From Fidelibacterota bacterium (GTDB taxonomy: Bacteria > Fidelibacterota > Marinisomatia > Marinisomatales > UBA1611): a stretch of DNA of 64,000 nucleotides. Location: assembly GCA_018658715.1 (NCBI GenBank), contig JABHUQ010000109.1, positions 21,511 to 85,510 of the forward strand, in the 5' to 3' direction. Of the stretch, positions 36,236 to 45,122 are shown piece after piece. The translations under genes were made by a program, and so were the position numbers. The first letter of the stretch is position 1. Each line of letters starts with the position of its first letter. The notes beneath the pieces are model-generated. The model was not told the DNA's origin. It ran no database searches and was given only the letters and a program-made list of their open reading frames with translations.

Positions 36236-36760
36236 ATGATTTTAAATCATTTGAAAGTATTAATCATATTTATGATGTCATCATTGGCCTTATGTCAAAA
36301 TGTTTCATATTTTGAAGATAATGTAATGGAAATAGATGGCAAATTAATCAAATTCCTAGGTGGGTCTATGTGGTTAGCAGATTATGACCTATATCAACTA
36401 GCATTTAATGATGGAATAATTGTATTTGATGAATTAGCACCTAAAATTGTTAAAAAAGAAGACTTGAGAATCGAATCAGAAAATAGAAGAGGAGTCTTCT
36501 ATTATGAGGGTGAAAAGGTAGGAGTTAGATATTTAGATGGTTTTTATTTTCGAACAAATGCAATTCTTACAACAGTAATAGAGTCTTATGGTGAGGGAGC
36601 AGTTTTAAAAACTTCTGATGGTAGTTACTGGAAAGTACCTGAATATGACCAATATGACACTGGATGGTGGCTGCCTCCTTACGATGCACTTATCCAAAAT
36701 GAATTATATTTAATTAATTTAAAAAAGGGCAAAAAAGTTTGGGTTTCTAGAACTGATTAA
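36236..36760 (+). CDS. Secreted protein of unknown function
   Basis: 174 residues. Signal peptide VLIIFMMSSLALCQ. The mature protein looks all-beta: DNVMEIDGKLIKFLGGSMWLADYD, a middle YYEGEKVGVRYLDG, and a Trp-rich end (GSYWKVPEYDQYDTGWWLPPYD). I do not recognise the family. It is bracketed by R1 copies C and D, so it has the look of an acquired unit. Confidence 0.65.
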   Translation: MILNHLKVLIIFMMSSLALCQNVSYFEDNVMEIDGKLIKFLGGSMWLADYDLYQLAFNDGIIVFDELAPKIVKKEDLRIESENRRGVFYYEGEKVGVRYLDGFYFRTNAILTTVIESYGEGAVLKTSDGSYWKVPEYDQYDTGWWLPPYDALIQNELYLINLKKGKKVWVSRTD

Positions 36761-36809
36761 TAATTTTAATATTAAAAAATTCTATTCAATCATTGATTTA
36801 TAATCCAAG

Positions 36810-36871
36810 TTCAATTACCACTACAGATACACTGGTTGATTATAAGTTATAGTCGGGAACCAGCCTGCTAA
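36810..36871 (+). repeat. Interspersed repeat R1, copy D
   Basis: 62 bp, 57 identical to copy A. CTGGTT and AACCAG form a perfect 6-bp inverted pair. It ends about 107 bp before uvrC and marks the right edge of the island. Confidence 0.85.
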
Positions 36872-36978
36872 GTGGGCAAGAGTATACCTGATTCAGATTT
36901 ATTGTCGATAAATAATTTTCAATTTTCAGCTCCACACTATTGACGAAAAAAGTGTTATTTTTATCCTGAAATATTTCT

Positions 36979-38811
36979 ATGAAATCAAAGCTTAAACAAT
37001 TGCCTACTTCGCCCGGTGTATATCTTTTTCGTAATAAAATAATGGATATTATTTATATTGGTAAGGCAAAAAATTTAAGGAATCGTGTACGATCCTATTT
37101 CAGGAAGAATAAGCATCAATCACCAAAAAATGTAACCATGATTCGTCATATTCATGATTTAGAGTGGATTGTAGTCTCCAGTGAAGTAGAAGCATTATTA
37201 ACTGAAGCTAATCTTATTAAAGAGCATGAACCAAAATATAATATTGCTTTAAAAGATGACAAATCATTTCCATTTATACGAATTACCAATGAACAGTTTC
37301 CGCAAATATTTATTACAAGAACTATTATAAAAGATGGATCCAAATATTATGGACCCTTTACAAATGTGAATCTCCTACGAGTGATGATGAAAGCATTGAA
37401 TAAAGTATTTTCAATTCGTACTTGCACATATCGTTTAGATGACAAAATGATTCAGGAAAAGAAAGTAGATTTATGTTTAGATTATCATATTCGTAAATGT
37501 GAGGGACCTTGCGCAGGTTTAGTGTCTGAAGAACATTATCGTGAAATGGTTCAGCGAATTGAAATATTTTTGAAAGGAAAGACCAGAGATACAGAAACAT
37601 TTATAAAGGATAAAATGTTACTTGCATCCCAAGAGCAACGTTTCGAAGATGCTGGAGTTTTTCGAGATCAATTGGAAGCGATCCAAAGTTTTAAAGATCG
37701 CCAGAGAAAAATTGCAGCTAACTTCGATGATAGAGATGTTTTTGCATTAGCACGTGATGATCAGCTTGGTATTGTTACCATTATTCGTATTCGTTCCGGT
37801 CGTATCTTTAGTCGAGAAAAAATATCACTACAATCCATGGATGATAATGATGAAAAAACATTACAAACAGTTATAACACGTTTTTATATGAATAGTGATT
37901 TTATTCCGAATGAAATATGTTTGCCTTTCCATCCTGAAGATGAATCGGAATTACTTGAATTACTTCGCCAACAACGAAATGGCCCTATACATTTCCATTA
38001 TCCACAAAGGGGGGAAAAGGCTAAAGAAATTCGTATTACCCACCAAAATGCAAAACTATTATTAGGTGAATGGATTATTCGTCGTAAAAAGAGAAAAGAA
38101 TTAGTTCCAAAAACATTAAATCAACTTCAAGAAGATTTAAATCTAAAATCCCCACCACGACGTATTGAAGCTTTTGACATTTCTCATTTAGATGGGACGA
38201 ATACAGTCGCATCCATGGTTTGTTTTATTGATGGGAAACCCAGAAAATCAGAATACAGAAAATTTAATGTAAAAACAGTGGAAGGTATCGATGATTTTGC
38301 ATCTATGCGTGAAATTGTTTTTCGTAGATATGATCGTGTGAAGCATGAAGAAAAACCATTGCCAGATTTAGTACTCATTGATGGTGGGAAAGGACAACTA
38401 AGCATGGCTTTGTCTGCATTGAGATCATTGGGCTTGGATTATTTACCTGTGATAGGCTTAGCAAAGCGATTAGAAGAAGTTTTTGTCCCGGGACATTCTG
38501 AAGCTCAAACGATACATAAACAATCTCCCGGCTTAATATTGTTACGACGCATTCGAGATGAAGCACACAGATTTGCAATTACTTTTCAACGTCAAAAGCG
38601 TGGTAAATCTGTTAAATCATCATTATTTGATTCTATACCAGGGATGGGAAAGAAACGATTAGAAACATTATTAACATCCTTTGAAAGTGTTCCTATACTT
38701 GCCAATGTATCTCCTGAGCAAATCCAGGGAGAAACGGGTATCCCTATGAAAATATGTGAATCGATTCATAAAATGGCCAAAGAATTTGTAAATACAAGCA
38801 AGAAAGAATGA
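36979..38811 (+). CDS. uvrC: Excinuclease ABC subunit C
   Basis: 610 residues, full length. The N-terminal GIY-YIG nuclease is seen in LPTSPGVYLFRNKIMDIIYIGKAKNLRNRV. The Cys-rich patch CLDYHIRKCEGPCAGL, the UVR motif near 200-235, and the C-terminal RNase H-like nuclease (RIEAFDISHLDGTNTVASMV, DLVLIDGGKGQL, DEAHRFAITFQR) follow, ending in a helix-hairpin-helix (SIPGMGKKRLETLL). It makes both cuts in nucleotide excision repair. It lies just right of the accessory island and is the first clearly core gene after it. Confidence 0.97.
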   Translation: MKSKLKQLPTSPGVYLFRNKIMDIIYIGKAKNLRNRVRSYFRKNKHQSPKNVTMIRHIHDLEWIVVSSEVEALLTEANLIKEHEPKYNIALKDDKSFPFIRITNEQFPQIFITRTIIKDGSKYYGPFTNVNLLRVMMKALNKVFSIRTCTYRLDDKMIQEKKVDLCLDYHIRKCEGPCAGLVSEEHYREMVQRIEIFLKGKTRDTETFIKDKMLLASQEQRFEDAGVFRDQLEAIQSFKDRQRKIAANFDDRDVFALARDDQLGIVTIIRIRSGRIFSREKISLQSMDDNDEKTLQTVITRFYMNSDFIPNEICLPFHPEDESELLELLRQQRNGPIHFHYPQRGEKAKEIRITHQNAKLLLGEWIIRRKKRKELVPKTLNQLQEDLNLKSPPRRIEAFDISHLDGTNTVASMVCFIDGKPRKSEYRKFNVKTVEGIDDFASMREIVFRRYDRVKHEEKPLPDLVLIDGGKGQLSMALSALRSLGLDYLPVIGLAKRLEEVFVPGHSEAQTIHKQSPGLILLRRIRDEAHRFAITFQRQKRGKSVKSSLFDSIPGMGKKRLETLLTSFESVPILANVSPEQIQGETGIPMKICESIHKMAKEFVNTSKKE

Positions 38812-38884
38812 ATGAGTATTCAATCGTTATTACTCGTATAATAATTAAACAAAACATTCATTTTTTTTTAAGAGAGGAAATGGC

Positions 38885-40729
38885 ATGAAAAAGGTATTTA
38901 TATTAATCATATTAACAAATGCACTCTGGGCGCAAAATTATGCTCCAGGCCATATACTTATTCAAAGTAAAAAGGGTATTACGTTAGATGAATTAAAAAT
39001 CGGACTTGATGCGTCTCGATATCAAGTGGTTAAACCATTAATAAAAAGGGCAAATATTTATTTAGTCCAAATAATTGATAGATCAATATCTGAACCGTCT
39101 GCATTAAAAGAATTAATCGAAAATCCATGGATCCAAAATGCACAGTTTGATCACTATTTAAACCTTCGCCAATCTTTCCCTGATGATCCTAACTTTTCTT
39201 CTCAGTGGGGGATGCATAATACAGGTCAATCATCAGGTGTTGTTGATGCAGATATAGATGCACCAGAAGCTTGGGATATATCAACAGGTGGTACAAATGT
39301 ATTAGGTGACGATATTGTTGTGGCAATTGTTGACGGTGGTTGTATGCTTTCACATACCGACTTAGATGATAATTTATGGGTGAATGGAGATGAAATCCCC
39401 GGGAATAATATTGATGATGATAACGATGGCTATGTGGACGATATTAATGGATGGAATGCTTATAACTCAAATGGGAATATTTCTTCAGATACTCATGGAA
39501 CACATGTAGCTGGAATTGTGGGTGCAGAAGGTGACAATGGAAGCATGGTCGCAGGTGTGAATTGGAATGTAAAATTAATGATTATTATGGGATCAACAAG
39601 TAACACATCTGTCGCATTAGAAGCGTATGGTTATGCCCTTGACCAACGTGTTCTGTACAACGAAACAAATGGGGAACAGGGCGCCTTTGTAGTTGCTACA
39701 AATTCAAGTTTTGGTATTGATTACGCTGATTGTACATCAGGTAGTTATCCATTGTGGGATGAAGCATACACAGCAATGGGTGAAGCGGGAATACTAAGTG
39801 CTGCTGCAACTATTAACTCTGATCAAGATGTGGATGTTATCGGTGATGTACCTACCGGTTGTTTAAGTGATTATCTTGTTAATGTAACTAATACAAATCG
39901 AAGTGACCAAAAGGCATCAGCTGGTTATGGTGATGAAACCATCGATTTAGGTGCACCTGGAAGTAGTATTTTATCAACGTATAGTAATGGTTCTACATCT
40001 TCTTTGTCCGGTACAAGTATGGCTACTCCGCATGTCGCTGGAGCGGTAGGGTTTCTTCATTCCGTCATGTCATCAGGTTTTTGTCAATTGCAAAAGGAAA
40101 ATCCTTCTGAAGGTGCATTAGCCCTTAAATCAATGATTTTAGATGGAGTTGATATCATAAGTTCCCTTGAGAATATTACTATCTCAGGAGGACGACTTAA
40201 TTTGTATAATTCAGCATTGTTAGTTGAAGGTTTTATGGCAGCAGATTCTCTTGACCCAAATCCTGTTTCTAATCTTATTGGAGATGGATCGTCAGGCACA
40301 ACTATTTATTTATCTTGGGATAATCCGTTAACCCTTTTTGGTGGATACCCAATCACAGATTTTGAAAATGATTTATATCGGAATGGTAATTTTGTAGAAT
40401 CAATTTCATCTACATATTCTACCTATACAGATGCACCTGTTTTTCCTGGGGTATCCTATGAGTATACGTTTATCACTCGCCTAACAGAAAATGATTCATT
40501 GAGTGTACCAGTATCTATAGTTGTTGAAGCAGAAGCAGGTGAATGTCCTTTAGCTGATCCCACGATGGATGGGATTGTGAATGTATTGGATATTATAAAA
40601 ACGCTAAGATTTATTTTAGGTTTTAATACCCCTAACACAGATGAATTCTGTGCGTCAGATGTTGACTTTGATGGAGCATTAACCGTTTATGATTTATTGA
40701 TTATATCCGATATTATTATGGGTGGTTAA
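38885..40729 (+). CDS. Secreted subtilisin-like (S8) serine protease with FN3 and dockerin-like tail
   Basis: 614 residues. Signal KKVFILIILTNALWAQ; a propeptide-like region about 20-100; the S8 catalytic domain about 105-400 with Asp150 in AIVDGGCMLSHTDL, His204 in THGTHVAGI and Ser378 in GTSMATPHVAGA. The Asp motif is DGG rather than DTG/DSG, but the triad is complete. An FN3-like domain (about 425-515) follows. The tail (DPTMDGIVNVLDIIKTLRFIL and DVDFDGALTVYDLLIISDII) is two dockerin-type calcium-binding repeats. There is no type IX sorting tail. Likely an extracellular protein-degrading enzyme. AGAGGAAA precedes the ATG. Confidence 0.92.
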   Translation: MKKVFILIILTNALWAQNYAPGHILIQSKKGITLDELKIGLDASRYQVVKPLIKRANIYLVQIIDRSISEPSALKELIENPWIQNAQFDHYLNLRQSFPDDPNFSSQWGMHNTGQSSGVVDADIDAPEAWDISTGGTNVLGDDIVVAIVDGGCMLSHTDLDDNLWVNGDEIPGNNIDDDNDGYVDDINGWNAYNSNGNISSDTHGTHVAGIVGAEGDNGSMVAGVNWNVKLMIIMGSTSNTSVALEAYGYALDQRVLYNETNGEQGAFVVATNSSFGIDYADCTSGSYPLWDEAYTAMGEAGILSAAATINSDQDVDVIGDVPTGCLSDYLVNVTNTNRSDQKASAGYGDETIDLGAPGSSILSTYSNGSTSSLSGTSMATPHVAGAVGFLHSVMSSGFCQLQKENPSEGALALKSMILDGVDIISSLENITISGGRLNLYNSALLVEGFMAADSLDPNPVSNLIGDGSSGTTIYLSWDNPLTLFGGYPITDFENDLYRNGNFVESISSTYSTYTDAPVFPGVSYEYTFITRLTENDSLSVPVSIVVEAEAGECPLADPTMDGIVNVLDIIKTLRFILGFNTPNTDEFCASDVDFDGALTVYDLLIISDIIMGG

Positions 40730-40881
40730 CCTATTATTTGACTTGTAATATATCTAAAATCATGTGAATCGGTAGAAGATAAAATAATATTTATTATAAT
40801 TTAAATCTTCAATTTATAAATATTCACATCCTTTTTTTCAGGGGAAAATTGGAAGATCATAATTTTTTCGGATACGAATAG

Positions 40882-41409
40882 TTACTCTTTTAATAATCGA
40901 TCAATGACTCCAATCATTTCTTGAAATTCTATTGGATTGTATAAACGAGTTAAAAAAGCAATTTTCCCAGATTTATCAATAACAATATTTCGGGTAACAC
41001 CACTATTTCTTTCGGCAAATAATGAGAACACATTTGCGCCGGGATCTAATGCTAAGGGGTATGTTATTTTCATTGTTTTAGCAAATTCTTTTACAACCTC
41101 AAGTGGTTCATCACGATCTACACCAATAACATTTAGCCCTTTGGCGCGATAGATTTGCCAAATTTCTTTCTCAATATGGGGCATTTCAACTCGACATACG
41201 GAACACCAACTTGCTGTAAATTGTAGCAGTGTAACTTCACCTAATAATGAGTCAAGTGTTATAGTTGATTCATTAATTAATTCTGCTTTAAAAGGAGGGC
41301 AGTCATCTCCAACTTTGACAATGAATCCGCGAGTATCTTGCTCTTCTCCAAAAAGAAAGGTGAAAACAATTACAGCAAAAATTCGTAAATTTTTTTTAAC
41401 TATTCTCAT
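40882..41409 (-). CDS. TlpA-like thioredoxin-fold protein
   Basis: 175 residues. An N-terminal signal/anchor (LRIFAVIVFTFLFG) leads to an AhpC/TSA-TlpA domain with the redox motif WCSVC (Cys69, Cys72), LQFTASWC and NVIGVDRDEP. It lies in the periplasm and reduces or transfers disulfides, for example in cytochrome maturation or a methionine/oxidative defence path; the partner is unknown. It lies 8 bp downstream of the CBS-like gene on the same strand, so they are co-transcribed. Confidence 0.88.
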   Translation of the reverse strand: MRIVKKNLRIFAVIVFTFLFGEEQDTRGFIVKVGDDCPPFKAELINESTITLDSLLGEVTLLQFTASWCSVCRVEMPHIEKEIWQIYRAKGLNVIGVDRDEPLEVVKEFAKTMKITYPLALDPGANVFSLFAERNSGVTRNIVIDKSGKIAFLTRLYNPIEFQEMIGVIDRLLKE

Positions 41410-41417
41410 GGGTTAGT

Positions 41418-42374
41418 TTAATCTATATAGAACCCATTGTTAACCATCCAATCATCTGAAACAAATTTCCCGATATAATTGCGTATTCCATCCGGTAAAA
41501 TGGCCAATACATTTGCATCTTTGGGTAATGATTGTGCAGCTTGAAGCATTCCCCATGCAACAGATCCGCTGCTACCACCACATAGTAATCCTTCATCTTT
41601 GATAAGGCTTCTAGCCGTTGTAAATGAATCTTGATCATTTACTTTTACATATTGGTCAACCAAATTATTATCTAGGACATCTGGGAAAAAATCATATCCA
41701 ATTCCTTCAACATGATAAGAATTCACATCTGTGCCACCTCCTAAAATGGAGCCAAATGGATCAATACCAACAATTTTAATATTTGGGATTTCTTCCTTTA
41801 ATCGTTTGGCGACACCTGTAATGGTTCCACCAGTACCAGCACCTATGACAACCATATCAAGATCTGACCCGAATTCTGATAATATTTCTTTAGCTGTACC
41901 GTAGTAATGAGCATCAGGATTATTAGGATTTGCATATTGATCCAAAATATGTGAATTCGGAATTTCTTTTTGTAATCGTTCAGCTACTTTGATGAGTCCT
42001 TCTGGATCGTCATGGGCTGCCTCTGTGGGTGTTCTTACAATTGTTGCTCCCAATGCTTTTAATACGACTTCTTTCTCCATACTCATTTTTTCTGGCATAG
42101 TGATAATTAGATTATATCCTTTCACTGCAGATGCTAATGCAAGTCCGATTCCTGTATTTCCGGAAGTAGGCTCAATTAATGTATCACCGGGCTTAATACG
42201 GCCATCTTTCTCAGCTTCTTCAACCATCCTTAAGCCAATGCGATCTTTTAATGAACCTCCAGCATTTAGGAATTCACATTTAGCATATAAGTTGCAATCT
42301 AATTGAGATCCTATTTTATTTAATTTTACTATAGGTGTTTGCCCTATGGCTTCCAAAATGGTGTTCAAAGACAT
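41418..42374 (-). CDS. Cystathionine beta-synthase-like PLP enzyme, catalytic core only
   Basis: 318 residues, fold type [22 protein letters not shown] holds the PLP Lys; [13 protein letters not shown] and [17 protein letters not shown] bind substrate and PLP phosphate. Compared with ordinary O-acetylserine sulfhydrylase, several stretches are closer to eukaryotic-type cystathionine beta-synthase: [48 protein letters not shown] and [10 protein letters not shown]. The regulatory CBS-domain pair is absent. It would join serine (or O-acetylserine) with homocysteine (or sulfide). The product assignment, CBS versus cysteine synthase, is inferred from those stretches. Confidence 0.8.
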   Translation of the reverse strand: MSLNTILEAIGQTPIVKLNKIGSQLDCNLYAKCEFLNAGGSLKDRIGLRMVEEAEKDGRIKPGDTLIEPTSGNTGIGLALASAVKGYNLIITMPEKMSMEKEVVLKALGATIVRTPTEAAHDDPEGLIKVAERLQKEIPNSHILDQYANPNNPDAHYYGTAKEILSEFGSDLDMVVIGAGTGGTITGVAKRLKEEIPNIKIVGIDPFGSILGGGTDVNSYHVEGIGYDFFPDVLDNNLVDQYVKVNDQDSFTTARSLIKDEGLLCGGSSGSVAWGMLQAAQSLPKDANVLAILPDGIRNYIGKFVSDDWMVNNGFYID

Positions 42375-42458
42375 CAGTTTCCTTTCAAATCAGTTAATCA
42401 ATTCAGTAATTTCAATATAATAAGTTACACACATTATATACAAAACGATGGAGGACAA

Positions 42459-42617
42459 ATGTCAAATCGATTAAAAAATATAATAGCAGTGATTATTGGA
42501 GTAGGGCGTGGTATAGGCCGTGCAACAGAAAATGCGTATTGTTTTTTAGCAAGCAATAAAATAAGTTACATTAATAGATATGCCTTAAATGTGGATGGAG
42601 GTATTATTGTTCAATGA
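42459..42617 (+). pseudogene. SDR oxidoreductase reduced to its two ends by an internal deletion
   Basis: 52 codons starting at an ATG with GGAGG 5 bases upstream. The first half is the Rossmann start of short-chain dehydrogenases (AVIIGVGRGIGRAT). The second half is the family's C-terminus (CFLASNKISYINRYALNVDGG, compare FLASxxAxYITGxxLxVDGG). The middle of about 190-200 residues, with the Ser-Tyr-Lys catalytic centre, is missing, yet the frame is intact and the stop overlaps the next ATG (ATGA). The track's longer ORF from 42339 adds only unrelated upstream codons. It cannot be an active dehydrogenase. Confidence 0.7.
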
Positions 42618-43111
42618 ATAAGAATATTCTAATTATTTCATCTACTTCTGGCAATAATTATTCTCTCGCTAACTCTTTTAAAAAAAAGTTAGATTATTTA
42701 GGGAATGATTCAAGTATTTTAAACTTGGAAGATTATGATTTACCCTTATTTAAGCCAAATGAGATTGCTCTAGAAGATGTAATTGATTCTCTAATAAAAA
42801 AATTCAAAAGTGCTGATGGTTATATATTTTGTTCTCCTGAATATAATGGAGGAATCACACCCATATTAACGAATGCAATAACTTGGATTTCAACTAGATC
42901 AAAAAATTGGCGAGATACTTTTAATAATAAATCATGTTTAATTGCCACATTTAGTGGTGGCCCTGGAATACGTTTTTTAACATCATTTCGCTTGCAATGT
43001 GAATACATTGGCTTAGTCGTAATGCCACGTACAATTTCAGTAACATCTTATAATGCTCCCAAGGATGAATCCGTTATAAAGTCTTTAAAACAATTAATGA
43101 TGCATATATAA
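42614..43111 (+). CDS. NADPH-dependent FMN reductase family protein
   Basis: 165 residues, a flavodoxin-like fold. ILIISSTSGNNYSLA is the FMN phosphate loop and YIFCSPEYNGGITPILTNAITWIS is the hallmark of the ChrR/ArsH/YieF group. It should reduce quinones, azo dyes or chromate-like acceptors with NAD(P)H through FMN. It is coupled by ATGA to the SDR remnant and followed by a strong terminator. Confidence 0.88.
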   Translation: MNKNILIISSTSGNNYSLANSFKKKLDYLGNDSSILNLEDYDLPLFKPNEIALEDVIDSLIKKFKSADGYIFCSPEYNGGITPILTNAITWISTRSKNWRDTFNNKSCLIATFSGGPGIRFLTSFRLQCEYIGLVVMPRTISVTSYNAPKDESVIKSLKQLMMHI

Positions 43112-43138
43112 AAAAAGGGCTTGTTTGAGCCCTTTTTT
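43111..43138. terminator. Bidirectional intrinsic terminator
   Basis: AAAAAAGGGCT-TGTTTG-AGCCCTTTTTT lies between the convergent FMN reductase and hsp20 genes. An 11-bp stem with A and T tracts on both sides. Confidence 0.88.
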
Positions 43139-43152
43139 CGTTCGCCATTTTT

Positions 43153-43584
43153 TTAATTGATTATAATAGTTCGAGCTTCAGGCTCAACAACTTCTTCTTT
43201 TGGAATAGACATTGATAAAACACCGTTTTTAAAGGATGCTTTAATGTTTTCTTCTTTTACATTTTCAGGTAGTTTAAAACTTCTGCAAAAAGATCCTGAA
43301 TTACGCTCTTTAATAACGAAATAATCATCTTCATCTTGCTTTAATTCACTTCGCTCACCTTTTATTGTTAATACACCATCTAATAGTTCTATAGATACGT
43401 CTTTTTTTGACATACCTGGTATATCAGCTGTTAATGAAAATGACGTTTCATTTTCTTCAATATCAACCGAAGGGTTCCAAGGTTTAGAATGTTGTAAAGA
43501 ATAATCTTTATCTAACAAATTGTTAAATATTTTATCAAAATCATTCATTATGTTTGATCGCGGTGTCCATCTTACAAGTGTCAT
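43153..43584 (-). CDS. Small heat-shock protein (Hsp20/alpha-crystallin)
   Basis: 143 residues. The alpha-crystallin domain (about 40-135) shows VDIEENETSFSLTADIPGMSKKDVSIELLDGVLTIKGER and the closing SFKNGVLSMSIPK; the C-terminal I-x-I-like tip is ARTIIIN. An ATP-independent chaperone that holds unfolding proteins. AGGAG precedes the start on the minus strand. No CIRCE inverted repeat is visible upstream. Confidence 0.95.
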   Translation of the reverse strand: MTLVRWTPRSNIMNDFDKIFNNLLDKDYSLQHSKPWNPSVDIEENETSFSLTADIPGMSKKDVSIELLDGVLTIKGERSELKQDEDDYFVIKERNSGSFCRSFKLPENVKEENIKASFKNGVLSMSIPKEEVVEPEARTIIIN

Positions 43585-43877
43585 AATTGACTCCTTTTTT
43601 TCTTTTTAATTAATTTTTAAAAAAACTTTCACCCAATTAACTCAAATCGTATACCAAAGTTAATAAAGTGATAATATGCTATACGTAATTGCAGATATGG
43701 CGTATAATAGATTTTTACAATTTTAATATCAGCCAATATGACTTATAATAATTGATTTATCAATAAAAATTTCAAAATACATCATGATTTACAAATTAAA
43801 AACCTAAGTTCAACTCGTTGGATGATGGTAGTATGAGCCGTAATTTCACCACTTAATTAAAGGATAAATAACACAAT
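43585..43877. other. Divergent promoter gap
   Basis: 293 bp of very AT-rich DNA between hsp20 and the DegT-family gene. It must hold both promoters, but I see no convincing operator, CIRCE element or hairpin. Confidence 0.5.
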
Positions 43878-45113
43878 ATGAACACGTTAGCATTATTTGG
43901 GGGAACGCCAGTAAGAGAAAAATCTTTTCCGAGTTGGCCAAAACCGACTCAAAAATTAACAGATGCTTTATTAAATACACTTCATAATGATCTATGGGGA
44001 GTTGGATCAAATATAAATAAAGAATTCAATGATGCATTTGCTTCATTTCAAGATGCAAAATATAGCATATCAACAAGTTCAGGTACATCTGCTTTATGGG
44101 TAGCATTGAAAGCAGCTGGCGTGAATGCAGGTGATGAAGTTATTGTGCCAGCATATACCTTTATTGCAACGGCATCTTCCGTACTAATGGCTAATGCTGT
44201 GCCTGTTTTCGTAGATATTAATATTGAAACAGGGAATATAAATCCAGCATTAATTGAAGATGCAATAACGGAGAAAACAAAAGTAATTTTACCTGTTCAT
44301 ATTGCTGGGAATCCAGCAGATATGGATGCCATATTAGCGATTGGGAAAAAACATGGCATCCATATTATAGAAGATGCTGCTCAAGCACATGGCGCTGAAT
44401 GGGATAGCACAAAAGTCGGTGCACTTGGATTGGGAGGTATCTTTAGTTTCCAAACATCAAAGAATATGTCTGCAGGTGAAGGTGGTGCTATAGTTACAAA
44501 TGATCAAGCATTTGCGGAAAAGTGTTTTTCATATCATAATTGTGGGCGTGTAACAGGTGGAGATTGGTATGAGCATTCTCATTTAGGTGGAAATTTTAGA
44601 TTGGGCGCATTCCAGGCAAGTATGTTACTTCCACAATTAGACACACTGCCAGAAGATATTATTCTACGGAATAAAAATAAATCTAAATTAGATAAAGTAT
44701 TAAATGATATAGAAGGTATTACACCACAAAAAATGTTAGAAAAATCCACTAATTCTGCAAACCATCTCATATTAAGTCGATATGATAAAACTGCATTTAA
44801 TGGAATACCGAGAGAAACATTTTTTAAAGCCATGCAAGCTGAAGGCATTTACACTTATCAAGGTTATGCACCTTTATATCGTGAAAGGTTATTCATAACT
44901 AACGAGGGAGAATATCCTTGGTTAAAAGGATATAATTATTTAGAACTAAAATTACCTGAAACGGAACGATTAGCTGATGAAGAATCCATTTGGTTGCGGC
45001 AAAATCATTTACTTGGAAATGTTGATGATATTATGGATGTAGCTAATGCATTTTCAAAAGTCACTGAAGAAATGAGAAAAAATCCAGATCCGTTTTTAAC
45101 ATACAATACATAA
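43878..45113 (+). CDS. DegT/DnrJ/EryC1/StrS family PLP aminotransferase
   Basis: 411 residues. SSGTSALWVALKAAGVNAGDEVIVPAYTFIATASS, VDINIETGNINP, IIEDAAQAHGAEW and the PLP Lys in FQTSKNMSAGEGGAI are all diagnostic. These enzymes usually transaminate keto-sugars for surface glycans or antibiotics, or act as dehydratases. No other sugar-nucleotide genes are nearby, so the substrate is open. It is followed 9 bp later by the TldD gene. Confidence 0.9.
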   Translation: MNTLALFGGTPVREKSFPSWPKPTQKLTDALLNTLHNDLWGVGSNINKEFNDAFASFQDAKYSISTSSGTSALWVALKAAGVNAGDEVIVPAYTFIATASSVLMANAVPVFVDINIETGNINPALIEDAITEKTKVILPVHIAGNPADMDAILAIGKKHGIHIIEDAAQAHGAEWDSTKVGALGLGGIFSFQTSKNMSAGEGGAIVTNDQAFAEKCFSYHNCGRVTGGDWYEHSHLGGNFRLGAFQASMLLPQLDTLPEDIILRNKNKSKLDKVLNDIEGITPQKMLEKSTNSANHLILSRYDKTAFNGIPRETFFKAMQAEGIYTYQGYAPLYRERLFITNEGEYPWLKGYNYLELKLPETERLADEESIWLRQNHLLGNVDDIMDVANAFSKVTEEMRKNPDPFLTYNT

Positions 45114-45122
45114 GGGAAAATA

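Noticed and set aside
29770-36978. Integron cassette array with attC sites
   Set aside because: The repeats lack the RYYYAAC/GTRRRY core pair, genes lie on both strands, and no integrase is present.
42339-42458. N-terminal 40 codons of the track ORF 42339-42617
   Set aside because: They overlap the start of the divergent CBS-like gene and its promoter region, look non-coding, and the GGAGG ribosome site lies before the ATG at 42459.
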